Assembly: GCA_000729835.1 (NCBI GenBank)
Contig: JFHB01000058.1
Span: 62,001-126,000, forward strand
DNA length: 64,000 nucleotides
Direction: 5' to 3'
Source of the DNA: Atkinsonella hypoxylon
Lineage: Eukaryota; Ascomycota; Sordariomycetes; Hypocreales; Clavicipitaceae
The notes under the pieces were generated by a model, which was not told where the DNA came from, ran no database searches, and saw only the letters and a list, made by a program, of their open reading frames with translations. This document shows, one piece after another, positions 21,468 through 33,119 of the stretch. Position 1 is the first letter of the stretch; each line of letters opens with the position of its first letter. The position numbers and the translations under genes are program-made.

Positions 21468-24240
21468 ATATAGATTAAAACATTATTAGTATAAGCACTA
21501 GTAAAGAGGTTAAGCAATTTATTAAGTTAAGTATTAATAAATAATTGCTACTAGGTTAGTCTAACTTTTAATCTAAAGAGAAGTACTTTCTACTAGAACA
21601 TTCCTTAGTAAGTTTAAAAGGCAGTTAGGTATTAGGAGTTTACTTTAATTAATATCTAATTAAAAGCTCTAATAACATTAATCTTACTTATTCTTTTAGC
21701 TTATTAGTAATTAGCAATAGTTTCTTTAATGTTTAAAGTAAGAACTAATTAAGGCTTTAGGAAGTTATTAATCTATTAATAATCTTAGTAGAAATACCTC
21801 TTACTAGAGTAAGATTTTAGAGTAAAAACATTTAATGTAGGTTTATTAGCTATATAGGGTTTAATTAATCTAGCTTTTAATAGTTCTTTAACAGCTTTCT
21901 TTTCTAAGGAGAGGCATCTAAGAGAGGTTCTATATATAGAAGGGGAACCTAACAATAGTTTTACTAATTCTAACACAATATTATAACTAAAGCAGCTAGA
22001 TAGTAACACTACAGCAGCTTTCTTTAAAAAGAATCCTTTTAGATATACTAACTATAAAGAAATTAACTTTCTTACTAACTTAATATACTTTAGGTCCTTA
22101 TTCTTATAGAAAGGAATAGTTTTGCCTATATATATCTTCTACTATACTTATGCTCTAAGGGCTTAAAGACTAACTATAGGTAGTAAAACTGTTTAATTAA
22201 TAAAGGCAATAGCTTTATTAGGTATCTATAACTTCTTCTATTGTAATTAATAGGGGTTAGCTTTAATTTAGGCTTATAGCTCTATTATATTAACTAGAGG
22301 TTTAGTTACTTCTTTACTTAAAGTTAAAGTAACCTCTTTCTAAGGATTTAAGTGTTTTAGGATTTAGTAGATTAAATGCTTTTTACAATTAATTTAATTA
22401 TTTATTCTCTAGTTATATTATAAAGTATCTTTCTAAATTATAGGATTAACTTTCTTCTTTTATAGGTTTAGTATTATAGCTAATAAGAACTTTATATTAT
22501 TAAGTTAATTCTTTAACTATATAATTCTTTTGCTTTAAGGATATAACTAAACATCTTAAGCTGCTAGCTATTCTTAACTAATAAATATATTATAACCTAT
22601 ATTAGTAATGTAGAACTTCTGCTTAATAAATTGTTATCTATCTAGCTCTATTGTTTCTTTAACTAAGTAAGTAACTTTTTTAGCACTTTAATTACAATAA
22701 TTAAATAGAGATATAGGCATTAATAGCTTCTTAAGAACCTATTCTAATAACTTCTTAGCCTACTTAGCTACTTAGCAGCTAACTAGCAACAAAATATCTA
22801 CTTCTATATTATATAAAGCTTAGATCTTAAATCTTAATCTATATAACTATAACTGTATAGAAATTATAAATAAATTTAGGTTTTTATTACTAATTCTAGC
22901 TACCTATAGCATCTTAACTACTGTAGAGACTTCTAGTAGTGCTTTTAGTTTTTTAAGTTAAAAGATAAACTAAAAGACTAAGAATTCTCTTCTTCTTCTA
23001 TTACTTTTCTAGTAGTAGTAATCTTCTTTTTATTAAGGCAGTTATAGGTAAAGTGTTCTTTTTCTTTACAATTAAAGCAATAGCCTTTAGCTAATACTTA
23101 CTCTCTTTTATAAGAAGTATTCCTAATTCTTAGTAATTTATAGCTACTTCTAGTAGTTTTAGTAAAACAATAAGGTTCTTTTTTAATAGCTTTATAGACC
23201 TTCTTAACGTTAAGTTCCTTCCTTTTCTATTAGTGTTCCTTAGCAATTTACTTATAGGCTAACGCTATATTAGCTATATAACTAGAAAACACCTTATAGC
23301 TAACGTTAAGGTCTTTAAACTCTATTAATAAGGTAGAGTTTAGGTAATTTAGGTAAGTAAAGATATACTTATAAAGCACACTCTTTCTTTTGCTTACTAG
23401 AATGTTAGCTTTATCTATAAGCTTATTAATCTAACTAATATATACATTAATATTCTTATTAAGGGGGTTATAGACTATATCCTAAAGGGCTTTATAAGTG
23501 TATATAGCTTTATTAAAGTTCTAATATATAGCAGTAAGAGTAGCAATTATTTTAGTAGAGTTTCTAAAGGGATTTATTAAGGTTCTACTGTATTAAGACT
23601 CTAAAAGATTAGCAGCAGCACTAAATATAGCTAAATAGATAATAGTTATATAACTATATTTAGTCTTAAAGACTTTAATATCTTCTGCAATTTTATTAGC
23701 TACTCTATTAACCTAGGCATTAAAGCCTTTATTTAACTTACTATTAAAGATTAAGGGATTAATTTCTATTTTCTTTGCTTTTCTATTATAATAAGGGTTA
23801 AGGGTATCTATATTACTATTAGGATTAAATAGTTAAAAAGCTTTAATAGTAGCTTTCTCTACTAGCTTAAACGTTAAACTAAAAACGCTATTAGCTAGAG
23901 TTATACTATAACTATATTCTCTTTAAAACTATTATTCTTCTTTTAGTTAAGTAATTCTAATGTTACTTTCTTTTAATACTTAAAGAAGTTCCTTTATATA
24001 TTCTAAGTCTTTATCTATAGCTTTAGGTTAATCTTCTTTTAATCTAAGTTCTTTAGAATTATCTTTTAACTTAAATAACGTTAAGCTAGAGTCTTCTTTT
24101 AAGTTAAGTCTAAGTTCTTTAGAACTATCTTCTTAAACTTCTAGCTCTTTTATCTTAAAGCTTACTAGGTGTATAGTTTTTCTTATAATTATATATATAA
24201 ATCTATATAATTCTTTTTCTTATTAGAACAGCTAATATAG
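21468..24240 (-). pseudogene. Gypsy-D(-) copy: gag to RT
   Basis: Reverse complement of about 25000-27715 of Gypsy-D(+). On the minus strand it reads gag (about 24180-23000, with Glu/Leu-rich N-terminus and a Cys/His knuckle region near 23080), then protease and RT. The RT YxDD box is at 21482-21493, with both Asp codons changed to Asn. Gypsy-C interrupts it a few codons later. A small open stretch (21785-22009) is the RT block that also appears open at 27182-27406. Confidence 0.9.
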
Positions 24241-24416
24241 GTAAAATAAAGGGTAAAAGTCTATATTTATTTATTGCTTAAGTAGTAAATAAAAACAGCA
24301 ATCTTAGAGTAATATTACAGCTATAAAGGAAAGATTAAATAGTCTTATTAGGCTCTATTAATAAAGACTTTAAGATAAAGAGAAAAGAAGGAAAAAGAAG
24401 GTAAAGCCTCTATAGG
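24241..24416 (-). repeat. Gypsy-D(-) 5' LTR, partial, with leader
   Basis: On the minus strand 24416 to about 24320 matches the last part of the Gypsy-D(+) 3' LTR (about 30424-30529), in heavily RIP-altered form; 24320-24241 is the leader. The LTR is cut at 24416 by the TRIM-like element, and the rest of it is missing. Confidence 0.8.
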
Positions 24417-24596
24417 TGTTATGGAGTAGCCCAATTGGGCCATAGCGGATGCCTGCGCACTCCATATGGGGGTTAGCCCAATCCTAGTGTGGCCCACTAC
24501 TAATTGCGACAAAAGGATACGTATTGTATAAGTCGCACAACTCTGTACAATTGACATCTATATTACAAGACTAGGTTAAAGACCTAGTCCGTTACA
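24417..24596. repeat. TRIM-like terminal repeat, left
   Basis: 180 bp. Contains the inverted repeat GCCCAATTGGGC and, near its end, GACTAGGTT...GACCTAGTC. About 95% like the right copy by eye. The minus-strand open stretch here is a by-product of the repeat, not a gene. Confidence 0.8.
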
Positions 24597-24815
24597 TAGC
24601 TCCCCTGTTACGCCCGGTCTCTCTCTCTCTTCCCACCTTCGTCAGCCAGGAGCTAGTTGTAATACCACGCACCCCCTAAGGATCTATCGCCTTGTTAGCC
24701 TAGGTTGAACCCCCCGCCGCCTAATAGGACCTACTCTGCCTGTTCTGCCGCCTATCCTATTAAAAGCTGTTCCTGCGCTGGTTCGAACCTGTAACCTTAA
24801 GGTGACTTGTACAAA
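24597..24815. other. TRIM-like internal region
   Basis: GC-rich, pyrimidine-heavy start (CTCTCTCTCTCTTCCC), then runs of C. Near 24780 the palindrome GGTTCGAACC recalls a tRNA T-arm, but the paired stems fail and no cloverleaf is seen. No coding frame. Confidence 0.6.
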
Positions 24816-24996
24816 TGTTATGGAGTAGCCCAATTGGGCCATAGTGGATGCCTGCGCACTCCATATAGGGGTTAGCCCAATCCTAGTGTGGCCTACTACT
24901 AATTGCGACAAAAGGATACGTATTGTACAAGTCGTGTGACTCTTGTACAATTGGCATCTATATTACAAGACTAGGTCAAAGACCTAGTCCGTTACA
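24816..24996. repeat. TRIM-like terminal repeat, right
   Basis: 181 bp, direct repeat of 24417-24596. Abuts Gypsy-D(+) leader at GATTTATATG. Confidence 0.8.
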
Positions 24997-25009
24997 GATT
25001 TATATGTAT

Positions 25010-26250
25010 AATTACAAGAAGAACTACACGCTTAGCAAGCTTTAAGACAGAAGAACTAGAAGTTTAAGAAGACAGCCCTAAAGAACCTAGGCTTAACTTA
25101 GAAGAAGAACCTAGCTTAACGTTATCTAAGTTAGAAGACAATCCTAAAGAACCTAGATTAGAAGAAGATTAACCTAAAGCTATAGGTAAAGACTTAGAAC
25201 GCATAAAGGAACTCCTTTAAGCGTTAGAAGAAAGTAACATTAGAATTGCTTAACTAGAAGAAGAACAATAGTTTTAAAGAGAATATAGTTATAGTGTAAC
25301 TCTAGCTAATAGCGTTTTTAGTTTAACGTTTAAACTAGTAGAGAAAGCTACTATTAAAGCTTTTTAACTATTTAATCCTAAAGGTAATATAGATGCCCCT
25401 AACTCTTATTACAATAGGAAAGTAAAGAAGGTAGGAACTAATCCCTTAATCTTTAATAGTAAATTAAGTAAAGGCTTTAACGCCTAAGTTAATAAAGTAG
25501 CTAATAAAATTACAGAAGACATTAAAGTCTTTAAAACTAAACGCAGTTATATAACTATTATCTACTTAGCTGTATCTAGCGCTACTGCCGATCTTTTAGA
25601 GTCTTAATATAGTAAAACCTTAATAAATCCCTTTAGGAACTCTGCTAAGATAATTGCTACCCTTACTACTGTATATTAGAACTTTAATAAAGCTATATAC
25701 GCTTGCGAAGCCCTCTAGGATATAGTCTATAATCCTCTTAATAAGAACATTAACGCGTATATTAGTTAGATTAATAAGCTTATAGATAAGGCTAATATTC
25801 TAGTAAGCAAGAGAAAGAGTGTGCTTTATAAATATATCTCTGCTTACCTAAACCCTACCTTATTAATAGAGTCTAAAGACCTTAATGTTAGCTATAAGGT
25901 GTTTTCTAGTTATATAGCTAATACAGCGTTAGCCTATAAGCAAATTACTAAGGAACGCTAACAGAAGAGAAAAGAACTTAACGTTAAGAAGGCCTATAAA
26001 GCTATTAAAAAGGAACCTTACTGCTCTTCTAGAGCTAGTAGAAGTAACTGTAAGTTACTAGAAATTAGGAATTCTTTCTATAAAAGAAAGTAAGTATTAG
26101 CTAAAGGTTAATGCTTTAATTATAAAGAAAAAGAACACTTTACCTGCAACTGCCCTAATAGAAAGAAGATTACTGCTGCTAGAAAAGCAATAGAAGAAGA
26201 AAAGAATTCTTAGTCTTTTAGTTTATCTTCTAACTTAGAAAACTAGAAGC
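25010..26250 (+). pseudogene. Gypsy-D(+) gag remnant
   Basis: An acidic N-terminal part with repeated KEPRL/LEED-type units (25080-25180), then a coiled-coil-like stretch (IRIAQLEEE near 25240), a capsid-like helical region (about 25330-25960) and a zinc knuckle at 26112-26153. The knuckle reads C-x2-Y-x4-H-x4-C: the second Cys of the CCHC knuckle is now Tyr, as TGC-to-TAC would give. Stops are scattered; long stretches (about 25380-25600) are stop-free. Confidence 0.8.
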
Positions 26251-29200
26251 ACTACTAGAAGTCTCTACAGTAGTTAAGATACTATAGGTAGCTAGAATTA
26301 GTAATAAAAACCTAAATTTATTTACAATTCCTATATAGTTATAGTTATATAGATTAGGATTTAAGATCTAAGCTTTATATAATATAGAAGTAGATATTTT
26401 GTTGCTAGTTAGCTGCTAAGTAGCTAAATAGGCTAAGAAGTTATTAGAATAGGTTCTTAAGAAGCTATTAACGCCTATATCTCTATTTAATTATTGTAAT
26501 TAAAGTGCTAGAAAAGTTACTTACTTAGTTAAAGGAACAATAGAGCTAGATAAACAATAATTTATTAAGCAGAAGTTCTATATTACTAATATAGGTTATA
26601 ATGTGTTTATTAGTTAAGAATAGCTAGCAGCTTAAGACGTTTAGTTACATCCCTAAAGTAAAAGAATTATATAGTTAGAGAATTAACCTAATAATATAAA
26701 GTTCTTATTAGCTATAATACTAAACCTATAAAAGAAAAAAGTTAATTCTATAATTTAGAAAGATACTTTATAACGTAACTAGAGAATAAACAATTAAATT
26801 AATTAGGAAAAGTATTTAATCTATTAGATTCTAAAACGCTTAAATCCCTAAGAAGAGGTTACTTTAACTCTAAAGGAAGATTTAATTAAACCTCTAGTTA
26901 ATATAATAGAGCTATAAGCCTAGATTAAAGCTAACCTCTATTAATTGCAATAGAAGAGGTTATAGATACCTAATAAAGCTATTGCCTTTATTAATTAAAT
27001 AGTCTTACTACCTATAGTTAGTCTTTAAGCCCTTAGAGTATAAGTACAGTAAAAGATATATATAGGTAAAACTATTCCCTTCTATAAGAATAAGGACTTA
27101 AAGCACATTAAGTTAGTAAGAAAGTTAATTTCTTTATAGTTAATATATCTAGAAGGATTCTTTTTAAAGAAGGCTGCTGTAGTGTTACTACCTAGCTGCT
27201 TTAGTTATAATATTATATTAGAATTAGCTAAACTATTATTAGGTTCCCTCTTTATATATAAAACCCCTTTTAAATACCTCCCTTTAGAAAAGAAAGCTGT
27301 TAAAGAACTATTAGAAGCTAGATTAATTAAACTCTATATAGCTAATAAATCTATATTAAATGTCTTTACTCTAAAACCTTACTTTAGTAAAAGGCGTTTC
27401 TACTAAGATTATTAATAGATTAATAACTTCCTAAAGCCTTAATTAGTTTCTGCCTTAAATATTAAAGGAACTATTACTAATTGCTAATAAGCTAAAAGAA
27501 TAAGTAAGATTAATATTATTAGAGCTTTTAATTAGATATTAATTAAAGTAAACTCTTAATACCTAACTGCCTTTTAAACTTACTAAGGAACATTTTAGTA
27601 GAAAGTACTTCCCTTTAGATTAAAAGTTAAACTAGCCTAGTAGCAATTGTTTATTAATACTTAACTTAATAAATTACTTAACCTTTTTGCTAGTGCTTAT
27701 ACTAATAATATCCTAATCTATATAGATAATAAAGTAGAAAAGGTTTATTAGTCTTAAGTTAAAGAGGTTATTTACTAATTATATAAAGTTAATCTTTAAG
27801 GTAATATTAAGAAATCCTAGTTTAATATAAAAAATATTAACTACTTAAGTGTAATAATTAAAGTTAGAAAAGGGGTATAAATTAATCTAGCTAAGATTAA
27901 AGCTATTACTAACTAGAAGATTAAAGATCTAACTTCTAAGACTGCACTAAGATCCTTCCTTAGGTTATATAATTATATCTATATATTCTACAGTTACTTT
28001 AGCGATATAGTAAAGCTACTAAATTACTTACTTAAGAAAGATGCAACCTTTATTATTAAACTAGAACAATAATAAGTATTTAATCTAATAAAGAAGTTAG
28101 CTACTTAAGCACCTATACTAGCTTTCTTTTAACCTAGTAGAAAAACCTAAGTAGAGACTAATGCTTCTTATAACGCTATAGAAGAAGTAATTATATAGTT
28201 ATAAGACAATAATAAATAGAAACCTATTAGATACTTTAGCAAGACTATAACACTAGCAGAATAAGCCTATTCTATCTAGAATTAAGAAATATTAGCTATA
28301 GTTTAGATATTGCAGCACTTTAAACCTAAGCTACTTAATACTTAATTCTTTGTTGTTACTAATTACTAAGCGCTGTTGTATTAGTCCACTAAAAGGCTAC
28401 TATTAACGCGTTAAGTTAAATAGGCTAATTTCTTAGCTAACTTTAATATTACTTTCTAGTATTAAAAAGGAAAGAATAATATTGTTGCTAATGCTCTATT
28501 AAGGAAGACTATTAACACTTCTACTATTAAAGCCTAAGAAGCCCTAAACTAAACCTTTAAGATAATACTGCTAGATTAAGTTAATAATATAATAATATTA
28601 AATATACAAAAGAGACTTTAAGGATTAAACCTAGTAGACCTAATTGTTAAAGAAAATAAAGAATAAGGTTTAGGTTTCTATAATAAAAAGCTAGTAGTTT
28701 TAGTTTAAACTAGTAATAGAAAGATCTTTTTATATACAGCATTAATTTATAAAGCTTATATACTACCTATTTTTACCTATAGAGGTTAATATAAAATAAT
28801 TAATCTTATTAAAAGGCAATATTAGTAGTAAGGAATAAACTGTAATATCTAAACCTTTATAAAGAATTGTTTAAACTGCAACTGCAATAAACCTTACTAT
28901 AATAAAACTCTAGGCTTATTACATCCTCTACTAGTACTAAATAAAGTATAGAAGTAGGTAGTTGTTAATAGTAAGGATATACCTTTAGATAAATTTAGCT
29001 ATAACTACGTTTAGGTGTTTATTTGTAAATTTAGTTGCCTAATAGCTACTCTTTTAGGCTATAAGATAGATACAGCAGAAAAGATTGTACAACAGTATTA
29101 TTAATATATATACTGTTTCCTTAGCTTGCCTAGTGTCTAGATTAGCAATAATGCTAGCTCTTTTATATTAGAATTCCTAGAAACAATTAATAAGCTAACT

Positions 29201-29840
29201 AGTATAAAATATTGCTATAGAAGTTCTCTACACCTATAAACCTAAGGAGCTATAGAAATTATAAATTAGGAATTAGATTAGAAGCTAAGATTCTATATTA
29301 ATTAGTATTAGAAATAGTAAAGTGTTTACCTTTCTGCTTTAGACTTTATATATAATATCTTATAGCACTTATTGTTAAATATATATTCTCTTTAGGTATT
29401 ATTAGGTTAACTACTATAGAATCTATTAGCATTAGATAATAAACTATTTAATCTTATTAATTTAGAAAGAGCGTAAACTGCTTAAAACATTATTATATAA
29501 ATAAAGAAGGTATAAGACCTTATATAGCAAAATACAGTTAAAGCCTAAAAGGTATAAAAGAACTAAGCTAATTAGAAATAAAGGGAAGTTAACTTTAATG
29601 TAGACAATAAAGTCTATATATAGAAGAAAGGCTTTATAACTTTAGCTCTAACTACTTAACTAGATTCTTAATACGCTAGTCTATAGTTAATAATTAAAAA
29701 GAGAGGCTATAGCTTTATCTTAGATGTTCTAGACTAGTTTAAAGGTTCTTTATTGTTTTATATAAATAGGCTACAGAAGGCACTAATTAATCTATTGCCT
29801 TAGCAGCTAATTACACTAAAGGAACTATAAGAAATCTAAG
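26251..29840 (+). pseudogene. Gypsy-D(+) pol: protease, RT, RNase H, integrase, broken
   Basis: The RT includes an open stretch (27182-27406) and the active site YTNN (27698-27709), both Asp codons changed to Asn, followed by ILIYIDN. RNase H reads ETNASYNA (about 28160) and IRYFSKTITLAEQAYS (about 28225-28270). The integrase zinc finger carries CLNC near 28868-28880, with a D-E core downstream ending in a TQGAIEIINQEL block (about 29250). Order RT-RNase H-integrase is Gypsy. All domains have RIP stops. Confidence 0.87.
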
Positions 29841-29847
29841 GCTAAAT

Positions 29848-30040
29848 AGAGTATAAAGTTAACTAGGTACTAGCCTCTAGATTAAAAGGTTAGAATAAGA
29901 CCTTAGAATATTAGGTTAGTTAAAAAGGTTACAACCTAGATAATTAATAGTATCTAGCAAGGAATTTAGCTAATGCAGCAGCGGCCTTAGTTAAATTTTA
30001 CAAGAAGTATCTAGATACTGTAGGACCACTAGTAAGACTA
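29848..30040 (+). pseudogene. Gypsy-D(+) chromodomain, broken
   Basis: YKVNQVLASRLKGQNKTLEY, QVS-stop-KGYNLD and RNLANAAAALVKFYKKYLD match a chromodomain at the integrase C-terminus. The aromatic-cage Trp before KGY is a TAA stop. The region is followed by a basic tail and the polypurine tract. Confidence 0.85.
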
Positions 30041-30185
30041 CAGAAATAGTTAGTTGCAGCTACTAATAATAAAGCTGTAGTAGAACACAGCAATAACAAT
30101 AGAGCTGCTAAGGATGCTATAATAAAGAGGAAAAGACCTATATAATATAGGTAAAACCTTTAATATTATCTAATAATATTAGGTT

Positions 30186-30198
30186 TAGAAGGGAGTAG
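30186..30198 (+). other. Gypsy-D polypurine tract
   Basis: TAGAAGGGAGTAG immediately before the presumed 3' LTR start, in the position expected for a plus-strand primer. Confidence 0.6.
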
Positions 30199-30529
30199 TA
30201 TAATAGTTATAAGCCCTCAGCATAATGCCTTATTATTATCTATTACCTTAATATTTAGATGTTCTAAGTTAGCTACTCTATTAGTGCTAGCTCAGCAGAG
30301 CTTTAATCCTTTAGTAGAACCTTAGACTGTATAGAACAACGTTAGACTAGAGGATGCACCGAACGTAGCCCCACTTTAAGGTGTTAACTCCACTAGGGTC
30401 CGTTAATCTTGTAGCCCTTAAGCACCTATAGAGGCTTTGCCTCCTTTTTCCTCCTTTCCTCTCCATCTTAGAGTCTTTGTTGATAGAGCCTAATAAGACC
30501 ATTTGATCTTACCCTTCTGGCCGTGACAT
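30199..30529 (+). repeat. Gypsy-D 3' LTR
   Basis: About 331 bp. The inner start is probably a RIP-altered TGTAATAG (seen as TATAATAG). The outer end GGCCGTGACA is clean and GC-rich. The outer 105 bp matches the reverse complement of 24320-24416. The start is inferred from the purine tract, because the matching 5' LTR is missing. Confidence 0.75.
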
Positions 30530-31130
30530 TTAATAATTTACTAGCTAGATTACAGCTCTGTGGTGTAGCTATCGATCCTATCGACCAGGTAAATTATTAT
30601 ATTAATGCTTTAAAGAAGACCTTCCCTAGCTGGGCTAAAAGGCAGCGATATTCTATTAGAGCTGCTAGAGCACAAGGTCTATCTGTAAAAATGCTGAATT
30701 TACAGTTCCTTATAGCTAACTTATTAGAAGAACAAAGAGATAAAAGCTCCTCTATATCTAAGGCTCTTAGTTATAAAGCTTCTAATTCTAATGGTTCTAA
30801 TAATAATAAAGCTAACTAAGGAAAGAATCCTCCTAATCAGAAGAAGAATTCCGATTCTAATTCTAACGATTCTAATGCCTCTAAAGATACAGATAAAGCC
30901 TCTAAGAATAAGAAGAAGTAGAAGGGCCGAAGAAGAAGTAACAAAAACTCTAGGAATAAGGATAGAGAAGCTGCTTTTGCTATAGGTTGTTATAACCTAT
31001 CCACTAGCAACTAGGATACTATAGAATCTAATGATTCTAGCAGTTCTAGTAGTGATGATTCTTACGATTTAGATACAGAATCTACTACTAGTGATACTAG
31101 TACTACTAGTAATAATACCCCTTCTTTTAA
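30523..31130 (+). pseudogene. Copia-B#3 gag C-terminal part
   Basis: The block FNNLLARLQLCGVAIDPIDQVNYYINAL followed by FPSWAKRQRYS is typical of Copia gag (UBN2-like) capsid regions. A Ser/Asn-rich and Lys-rich tail follows; the zinc knuckle position is not clear. The first codons upstream of 30530 belong to the Gypsy-D LTR, so the apparent Met is not the native start. In Copia-B#6 the same block lies near 57540 on the minus strand, about 300 codons into gag. Confidence 0.85.
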
Positions 31131-32570
31131 TTACTCTAACGGAATAATTAAAAACTCCCTACTATACGATATAGGTTCTACCTGTTATATAGTTAACAAT
31201 AAGGCATTTTTTAGGACTTTTAAGCCTATAAAAAAGGGTAAAACCGCGCCTATTGCTACTAGAGGAGGTTCTATTTATCCTAAAGGACAGAGAACTGCTG
31301 TATTCCAGGTACTAGTTAGTATAAATCTAGCTAAATATAGGCCTTTAGCTCTAAAGGATGCTCTATATTGCCTAGGTTTAGATACCAACCTAATTAGTAG
31401 TCTAAAGCACTATTTAACAGGGGGCACTCTCCTTAGAAATTAGCTATTTCTAGCTAATAGAAGCTGCTGTAGGCTTCTAAATCCTAAAAAGCATGGTTTC
31501 TTTCTACAGCTTAAGGGGCAAGAGACCCCTAGAGTGTGTAAAAACCACGCTAATCTCTCTTATATAGGATTTAGTAGTTATAATAGCAATTATAATACTA
31601 GTTATCCTATAGAGGTTCAAATCCCTTAACAGCCTGGTTTTAATCTAGAGGAATATAGCTAAATCAAGGAATTATCTAATTTTAAAGAAGATAATACCAA
31701 TAACAATGCTATAGAGCTATTAGCTCTAGTTCCTAAACGGGCTCCTAGTTAGATTCCTTCTAATAACGGGGATTTAGAAGGTCTAAATCCTAAGTTACTA
31801 GATATTAGAGGAAATAGCCGTCTAGATCCCTTAAACGAGGCCTGTAGTTCTTAAGAGATCTAGCAAGATAGGGAGTAACAGGAAGCTAGCTCTAATGATA
31901 ATTCTAGTAACCCTATAGCTTCTTCTTCCTATAAGAAGCTCCTAGAATTAGCTGCTACTTAGCACGTTAGATTAGGGCATATAGGACTCCCTTTACTAAA
32001 GAAGACTGCTTCTATTACTAAAGGTATTCCTAATTTTACAAAAATTAAGGAAAAGGATTTTAACTGCCTAGCTTGCAACTAAGCTAAAGCTGTTAGAAGA
32101 CCTAGCAAGTATGCTATTCCTAACCCCCCTAGATGTTTAGATATTATAGAGGGAGATACCGTTAAAATAGAGCCTATACTGCACAATAAGAGGCCTCTAG
32201 TTCTTTTTCTAATTAATAGAAAATTACGGTATAAGTGGTCTTTTAATCTAGCTAATAAAGAGAGCTCTACTCTCTATAGCTGTATTAAAGGCTTCTTTAA
32301 GGAATTAAAGAACTAGTATAACTGCTACCCTAAACACCTTTATTTTAATAGTAGTATAGAAATTAATACTAGGTTGTAAGCTTAGCTATCTTCTAAGGGT
32401 ATTTACTTTAGTACCTCTTGCCCCTATATTTATAAACAAAATAGGCTAATAGAGAGAGCTATAAGGGTACTTCTAAACCGTTTGCGTGCTACCCTACAGT
32501 GGTTACAATTACCTCTGTATCTATAGTCTTACATCCTTCCTGCTATAGTAGATTTAGTTAATACTACTGC
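31130..32570 (+). pseudogene. Copia-B#3 protease, GAG-pre-integrase and integrase
   Basis: The protease motif reads YDIGSTCYIVNN with an Asp codon GAT at 31168; copies #4 and #6 have AAT (Asn) there. A GAG-pre-integrase finger (HVRLGHIGLPLL, then CLAC) lies at about 31970-32080. In the integrase core the second catalytic position again reads YFNSSIEI, and the NRLIERA motif is near 32440. The open linker stretch 32713-32925 follows. Scattered TAG/TAA stops remain. Confidence 0.85.
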
Positions 32571-33119
32571 GAATAGTACTAAACTACTAAGTCCTAAACA
32601 GCTATATCTAGCTAATTTAGAGCCTTCTAAGACCTATAAGCCTAATTTTACTAAAATAAGGGCTATAGGCTCCTATTGTGAAGTTCTAATTCCTTTAGAA
32701 CAACGATCTAGGTTGCAGAAGCTAGCTAAAAGAACTATTCCTAGTAGACTTTTAGCTACGCTAGGTTCTAATGTATATCTAATATACATCCCCTCTAAAC
32801 GAGCTGTTATAAAGACTAGCTTCGTTAAAATTATAGAAGGAATAGGTCCTATTTCACAGGGCATCCCTAAGGTTCCTATTGGTTCTATAGTGGATAATCC
32901 TTTAGAGGGAGAAATCGATGACTAGCAGTTAGTAGATAATTATACTCCTAAGTATCCTTATCCTAGTTATCTAGATGTGCTGAATTATCCACTAGAACCT
33001 GTAGAAAATTAAGCTCTTCTACTAAGCAACCCTATAGAAGCTATAGAGGCCCCTAAAGCCTCTATACCTATAGAAAAACCTATAGAAGCTACTATAGAAG
33101 CTGAAGCTAATGCTAATGC

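Larger units (their letters stand above)
24417..24996. mobile_element. TRIM-like mini-retrotransposon at the Gypsy-D inverted junction
   Basis: Two direct repeats (24417-24596, 180 bp; 24816-24996, 181 bp) with TG...CA ends flank about 219 bp of non-coding, GC-rich sequence. That architecture matches terminal-repeat retrotransposons in miniature. The repeats start TGTTATGGAGTAG and end CTAGTCCGTTACA, close to the ends of the Gypsy-C LTR (TGTTATGGAC...GTCCATTACA), so a non-autonomous relative is plausible. There is no coding capacity and no clear purine tract. The flanks (ATAGG left, GATTT right) do not match. The orientation is undetermined. It is almost free of RIP changes. Confidence 0.6.
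24997..30529 (+). mobile_element. Gypsy-D(+): chromovirus copy lacking its 5' LTR
   Basis: Runs from the leader through gag, pol and chromodomain to a 3' LTR (about 30199-30529). It begins inside the leader, at the point matching about 24225 of the minus copy; the 5' LTR and first leader bases are absent, with the TRIM-like element in their place. The right end lies inside the gag of Copia-B#3, so Gypsy-D inserted there. Less degraded than the minus copy in gag and at the LTR. Confidence 0.9.

Noticed and set aside
24765..24800. tRNA-like T-arm (GGTTCGAACC) in the TRIM interior
   Set aside because: The match is a palindrome. The flanking bases do not extend the stem on either strand, and no acceptor, D or anticodon arm is visible.
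24348..24950. Two similar minus-strand open frames (69 and 88 codons) with a shared protein
   Set aside because: They lie in the two TRIM terminal repeats and are similar only because the DNA is repeated. There is no start context, no domain, and both run over the repeat borders into unrelated sequence.
25000..30529. Gypsy-D(+) as an intact active element
   Set aside because: The 5' LTR is missing, the RT active site reads YTNN, the zinc knuckle lacks a Cys, and stops occur in every domain.
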